Source of the DNA: Zonotrichia leucophrys gambelii
Lineage: Eukaryota; Chordata; Aves; Passeriformes; Passerellidae
Direction: 5' to 3'
Length of the DNA: 64,000 bases
NCBI RefSeq assembly: GCF_028769735.1
Contig: NC_088177.1
Coordinates: 19,350,599-19,414,598 of the forward strand
The notes under the pieces were generated by a model, which saw only the letters and a program-made list of their open reading frames with translations, ran no database searches and was not told the origin of the DNA. This document shows positions 14,721-64,000 of this stretch, in pieces; positions within the stretch are counted from its first letter, which is position 1, and each line of letters begins with the position of its first letter. Made by a program: the position numbers and the translations under genes.

Positions 14721-17494
14721 TTGGAAGTGTTTCCAGCTAAGCTGCTGCAGAGTGTGTTAGTGGCTGCCCTCAAGCATTGCAGGTGCACAGCTCCCAAGGG
14801 ACAGGGAGATGGGTTTCAGCTCGGAATGCACCCTGCATACCTGCTGCCTTCCTTGATGACTGAAAACTGACAAACAACGTCATCTACATGAACATGTGGA
14901 AATCCAAATGAGCAATGGTATTTAACCTTGAAGAGTAAGATTTCTGTTGAAATAGGTCAGCTTTCATAAAGAGGCACTCCAGCACTTTTGTGTGGGTTTT
15001 GTAGTAGTACTTTGTAGTACTTCTCTTGGGCAAGGCTTAAGACATACAAGCATACTCACCTAGGCTAGAGGCTGCTTTCAAGTCCTGACCTAGAAGTATT
15101 CCAGTACTAAAAGTTTTTAAATCTGACTAGTTTCCACTGCCTGGAAAAAAGAAATCCCAGAGCAGCAATGTTCTGAAATCACGAGCAGTAACTGAAGCAG
15201 CTCATCTATTCTGTTGTTCTGCAGGATGGTTTCTGTACATCTGAATGCCCTACCCAATTTTCTTCGGCATTACAACTTCAACAATGAACGTACAGAGGAC
15301 ACAGAGAAAAATAAAGTAGCTTTTGTTCCATGTCCCCTGTTCTCCAGATGTTCCATGCCATCAGGGAAGGGGCAGGGGTTAGCAGAGTATTGCAGTGGGT
15401 ACTGCTCCCACAGGGGCCGTGCTTCTCCGAGTTATAATCGAAGCAGGAATGTGCAGTGATCAGCATGAAAACTCTACTTCTTGGATGAGTAACCTTTATT
15501 TTTTTATTGGAAAAGTTTCCCACTGAGATCATCTGACGTTAAATTGTGTCAAGTTCACTCGTATTTTTATTGCTTTGCAAGAAAATTGTTAGACAATCAG
15601 GTAGCTAGCGCTGTGTTGTGTTTTCTCATGCTTGCCCCATCCTCCCCTCTGCTGGTATTCTTACAGGGAAATGCAGTCTTTTTAAATCAGAAAAGTCTTT
15701 GGTAGTTACTTTTATTTTCTGTAGTACGTGTATGTTTGGATAGCATCTAGCATGACTCTTAACAGCTTCTCTTTTTTTGGGTGTGTTCTCATATTCTTAC
15801 CTCTCAATCTTGATCCTAGGAGTTTTATAGAAGGATTAAGTGACCTGAAAAGTGAGAAATTAAAGCTGTCTCAGTTGGTGGTGCACAGACACGATACATG
15901 TAATTATTTTTTGTCTGAGTCCAAGGCAAACTCAAAATGTTTTGGTTTGTTTTGGTCTTTTTTCTTCTTCTATTAGTTCATGATTTCAAAGATTTTTTTT
16001 TAACATATTGAGGTATTATTAAAGTGGACTTTCCTGGAAATTACTTTTCTTTTTAAATAAGGAAACCAGATTTGTGTGGCTGTTTCATAAATTCCGTTCC
16101 TTTAAATCAATTTTTCACAAAGGCAAGTTATGAAAGGGCTTATCTTGGTGCAATTTGAGCATTTTGTAAACAACCAGATCTTGGATGGCCTTAGCCCCAC
16201 TCAGCTATCATATGCAAGCGGGTTTAAAACCTTCCTACTGTCCCTCAGAGCAGATGTGTCCTATTTCACAAGGCTGTATACTTTTGTCCCATTGTGTCTT
16301 GAAAATTATAATTCTGTGTTAGTTTTTTCTCCTTTGACTTTCCAAGAAGTGAGTCAGATGCAGCTCCCTTCCGGCCGTGGGTGCTGTCCTGTGCTGCGCT
16401 GTCTCCTGGCCAGTGCCATGTCACGGAGCAGAGAATGCAGCACAGATGCTTCACGCCTGGCATACTCAGCTGTTCTGAGAATAAAACTGCAGCGTGCAAC
16501 TGGCAGGTTCTGCTGCAGGCAGCATGTGCTGGCTGTCCATGTGTGACCTTTTTGTACTCAGTAACTTGACTAACTCTGCTCAGAGAGATTTTTTAAAAAA
16601 AATCAGATGTGAAATTTAGGCAACTGACTTTCTGACCAGAGTTCAGAGAGGTGGGTGAGTAACATGGACTGCCAGCCAGGTTCTTGGAGTGTGGAGAGCT
16701 GCAAGGGATTGAATTACACTGGCTTAAGAAGTTTCTCTCTCCTCAGCTGAAAGTTTTGCCCCCACTGAGCTGACATGCAGCTCAACTGATCACACATGCT
16801 CTGCCAAACCAGTAGAAAAATCAGCTAAGTTGTGCTATTTTAATTACTGCTGCCACACCATAAACTGGTAAACACTGACAGAATGTTGGCCTGAATAGTG
16901 CAGCAATCTATAGTTGTCTCAGCATAAAGGAATTACAAATTTTGACTCCTAATGAATAGTAACAGCCTTAAAAGTGAGACACATGTATCCAGGTCTCTTG
17001 GTTTTTCTTATCCAATCACCCCAGCTGGTGACACAGTGAAGCAGTGTTCTTGCAGTAGGTCTGCCTTGCTGAAACATGGCTTCTCTGGGAGTAGTGCTGA
17101 AGAATGATCAAAGAAATAAACCATCTGTGAGAAGATATTTTATACAGGACCTTTAATAATTTACAATTACATATGCTATAATTTTACTTTAAGTTCAAAA
17201 TCTCTTTTACCCAAAAGACCAATCTACTTCATCTTGCATCTTTTTGCTGCCAATGCTTTGATGGGAGTTAAAGAACTGGATGAAGTCTAGTTGCTGAAAA
17301 ATGTACTACAAATTCTTACTGTGATTGGATGTTTGCTGAGCTGTACTTCTGAATAGCATCTAAGTGCCTTGTAGTTACTCATCTAGCTTTTTTTGAATGT
17401 ATCTTTTCAGATGACCTTAATCATCTCTTTATTAAAGTTAATATTTTATGCATGGAATCACTGACAAAAATGATTTTTCTTTCTTTGGCTAAAG

Positions 17495-62743
<45,249 letters not shown>

Positions 62744-64000
62744 AGCGCTTCAAAAGCCCACCTTTGTTTTGCGTTATTTGAAACAAACGTGCAGAAGACA
62801 TTTTAAAAAACTGCTTTCTCCTCCTGTCAGCAACCCCTACCAAGGACTCGCTTTAAATAGATTTCAGCTATGCAGAAAATTTTTAGCTTATGCTTCCATA
62901 TTTTTTGTTTTGTTTTATTTTTTGAACGTTTTTGCACTTTTATTTAGTATCGCTAAAGTTAAGTCTGTCTGTTTTGACCACGGAATATATATATGTGTAT
63001 CAAAGATGTGGTCTCAAAATATTTTTTTAAAAAAAAGTAACAAAAAAAAAGTATTGCTGATAATCAGTTTGGACCAGTTTCTTAAGGTCACTAAGAACAT
63101 AAGCAGACTATAAGACAGGTTTGACTGCAGTGGTGTCTTGTAACCATGTTTTGATTTCTGTGCACAAGCTAGTCTGTATATTTCTATGTTACAAAGTGTA
63201 TTCTCTTTTGAACCCCTTATTTTCCTTGTGTCATGTTGAAATGTGCAATAGTCTATAGTTCATAGTAGGCTTTACTGAAAAGTGTGTTTCTAAAACTGCC
63301 ACATGTTCCCATTTTTGTATTTGTTAATTTTTCCTTGACAGTTGAGCAGTCAGCCGGTCATGACAGTGAACTTTGCACATCGTAGCCAGCTTGAAGCAGC
63401 TGCCATTATCACATTGTGCTCAGAGGTGACAATGCATGAATTTTCCCCAACTTGAAAGGGCTTTAAAAAAGGAACAAAAAAAAAAAAACAATCTGAGCTC
63501 TGTACCTTTCTTTTGATCCTCCCTAATCAAAATGTGTTTCCTTTATAGTAGTAGATGCCAGCCTGTGAAGCTAAGTAACAAAATGTTGAACAAATGTAAG
63601 GAGACAGTGTCAGCCATTTTTCCATTTTATTTTGTGTGCAGTTTCACCCCCTGTATTTATGTAAAACCTTATTTAGATCACTAATGATGTACATTGAAAA
63701 ATACATTTTATTCAGAAATATTAGTAATTGTCATACTTTAAAAGCTTGAGTGAAGATAGGTTGTGAACATATTTTGTTTACACAGAGAAAAAAAGCATCG
63801 ATCTTACTTGGCACAAAACAGTTTGGTGATGAGTCACAAGTCTTTCCTGATGTACCTCCTTACAGACAGGATGGGGTAAAAATGAGCCTGATTCCTTATG
63901 CAGGTAGGTGCATCCTAATTGATGTTGTTGCCAAGTTGAGTTGAAACTCGTCCACCCTTCAGAGTTCTTAGAGGCCCTCATTCATCTTGTTAAGGTTTAC
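62744..64000 (+). other. BMPR2: BMPR2 3' UTR (start; continues beyond window)
   Basis: This AT-rich sequence follows the stop codon. I see no AATAAA or ATTAAA anywhere in it, so cleavage must be downstream of the window; human BMPR2 is known for a 3' UTR of several kilobases. It contains a 13-A run at 63476-63488, a short alternating AT stretch near 62985-62997 and a GCACTTT heptamer at 62934-62940. The short open frames here are not credible genes. Confidence 0.85.

Larger units (their letters stand above)
1..17494 (+). other. BMPR2: BMPR2 intron 1 (3' part)
   Basis: AT-rich non-coding sequence up to the AAAG acceptor before exon 2. No exon 1 is visible: there is no GC-rich promoter or signal-peptide frame, so the transcription start lies upstream of the window. 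It holds two CR1 fragments (5821-5932, 14579-14720), a 14-bp tandem repeat (7652-7693), a nine-G run (941-949) and a 13-T run (3080-3092). The remainder has nothing I can name. Confidence 0.85.

Noticed and set aside
17452..17494. An ATG in frame upstream of exon 2 as a possible protein start.
   Set aside because: It lies in the intron before the acceptor. BMPR2 starts in exon 1 with a signal peptide, and the phase at 17495 fits a split Ala codon.
63476..63488. A 13-A run in the 3' UTR as a retroposon tail or transcript end.
   Set aside because: No poly(A) signal lies upstream at the right distance and no retroposed sequence precedes it; most simply a homopolymer tract.

Overview
This window carries one protein-coding gene, read on the plus strand: BMPR2, the type II bone morphogenetic protein receptor serine/threonine kinase. 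Exons 2 to 13 of the usual 13 can be placed, each with AG/GT boundaries, continuous reading phase and lengths close to the human gene as I recall it. Exon 1 (5' UTR, signal peptide) lies upstream, and the 3' UTR runs off the right edge. The joined coding exons total 3035 nt, giving 1011 residues after exon 1. I recall 1013 in human; the difference is +1 codon in exon 2, +3 in exon 3 and -6 in exon 12.

The organism is a vertebrate, most likely a bird. The introns are AT-rich and hold few repeats. The two dispersed repeats I recognise are old fragments of the CR1 LINE family, typical of birds and other sauropsids. The protein is close to mammalian BMPR2. I cannot name the species.

Layout: 1-17494 is the 3' part of intron 1. 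Exons 2 and 3 (17495-17668, 18922-19101) encode the ligand-binding ectodomain. Intron 3 (19102-44730, 25.6 kb) takes up 40% of the window and contains a compact CpG island near 35.5 kb. Exon 4 (44731-44841) encodes the transmembrane helix and exon 5 the juxtamembrane segment. Exons 6-11 (47479-58541) encode the kinase domain and its end. Exon 12 (59550-60811) encodes most of the long cytoplasmic tail. Exon 13 (62493 onward) encodes the last 82 whole residues, the stop codon and the start of the 3' UTR.

I found no second gene, tRNA, rRNA, CRISPR array or intact mobile element, and nothing that amounts to a new multi-gene system. The most interesting observations concern how this gene may be expressed. 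They are the intronic CpG island, a conserved reading-frame trick that predicts the short tail-less isoform when exon 12 is skipped, an extra N-glycosylation sequon formed across the exon 3/4 junction, and a possible alternative last exon that would give a secreted ectodomain. Comparisons with human BMPR2 are from memory, not from an alignment.
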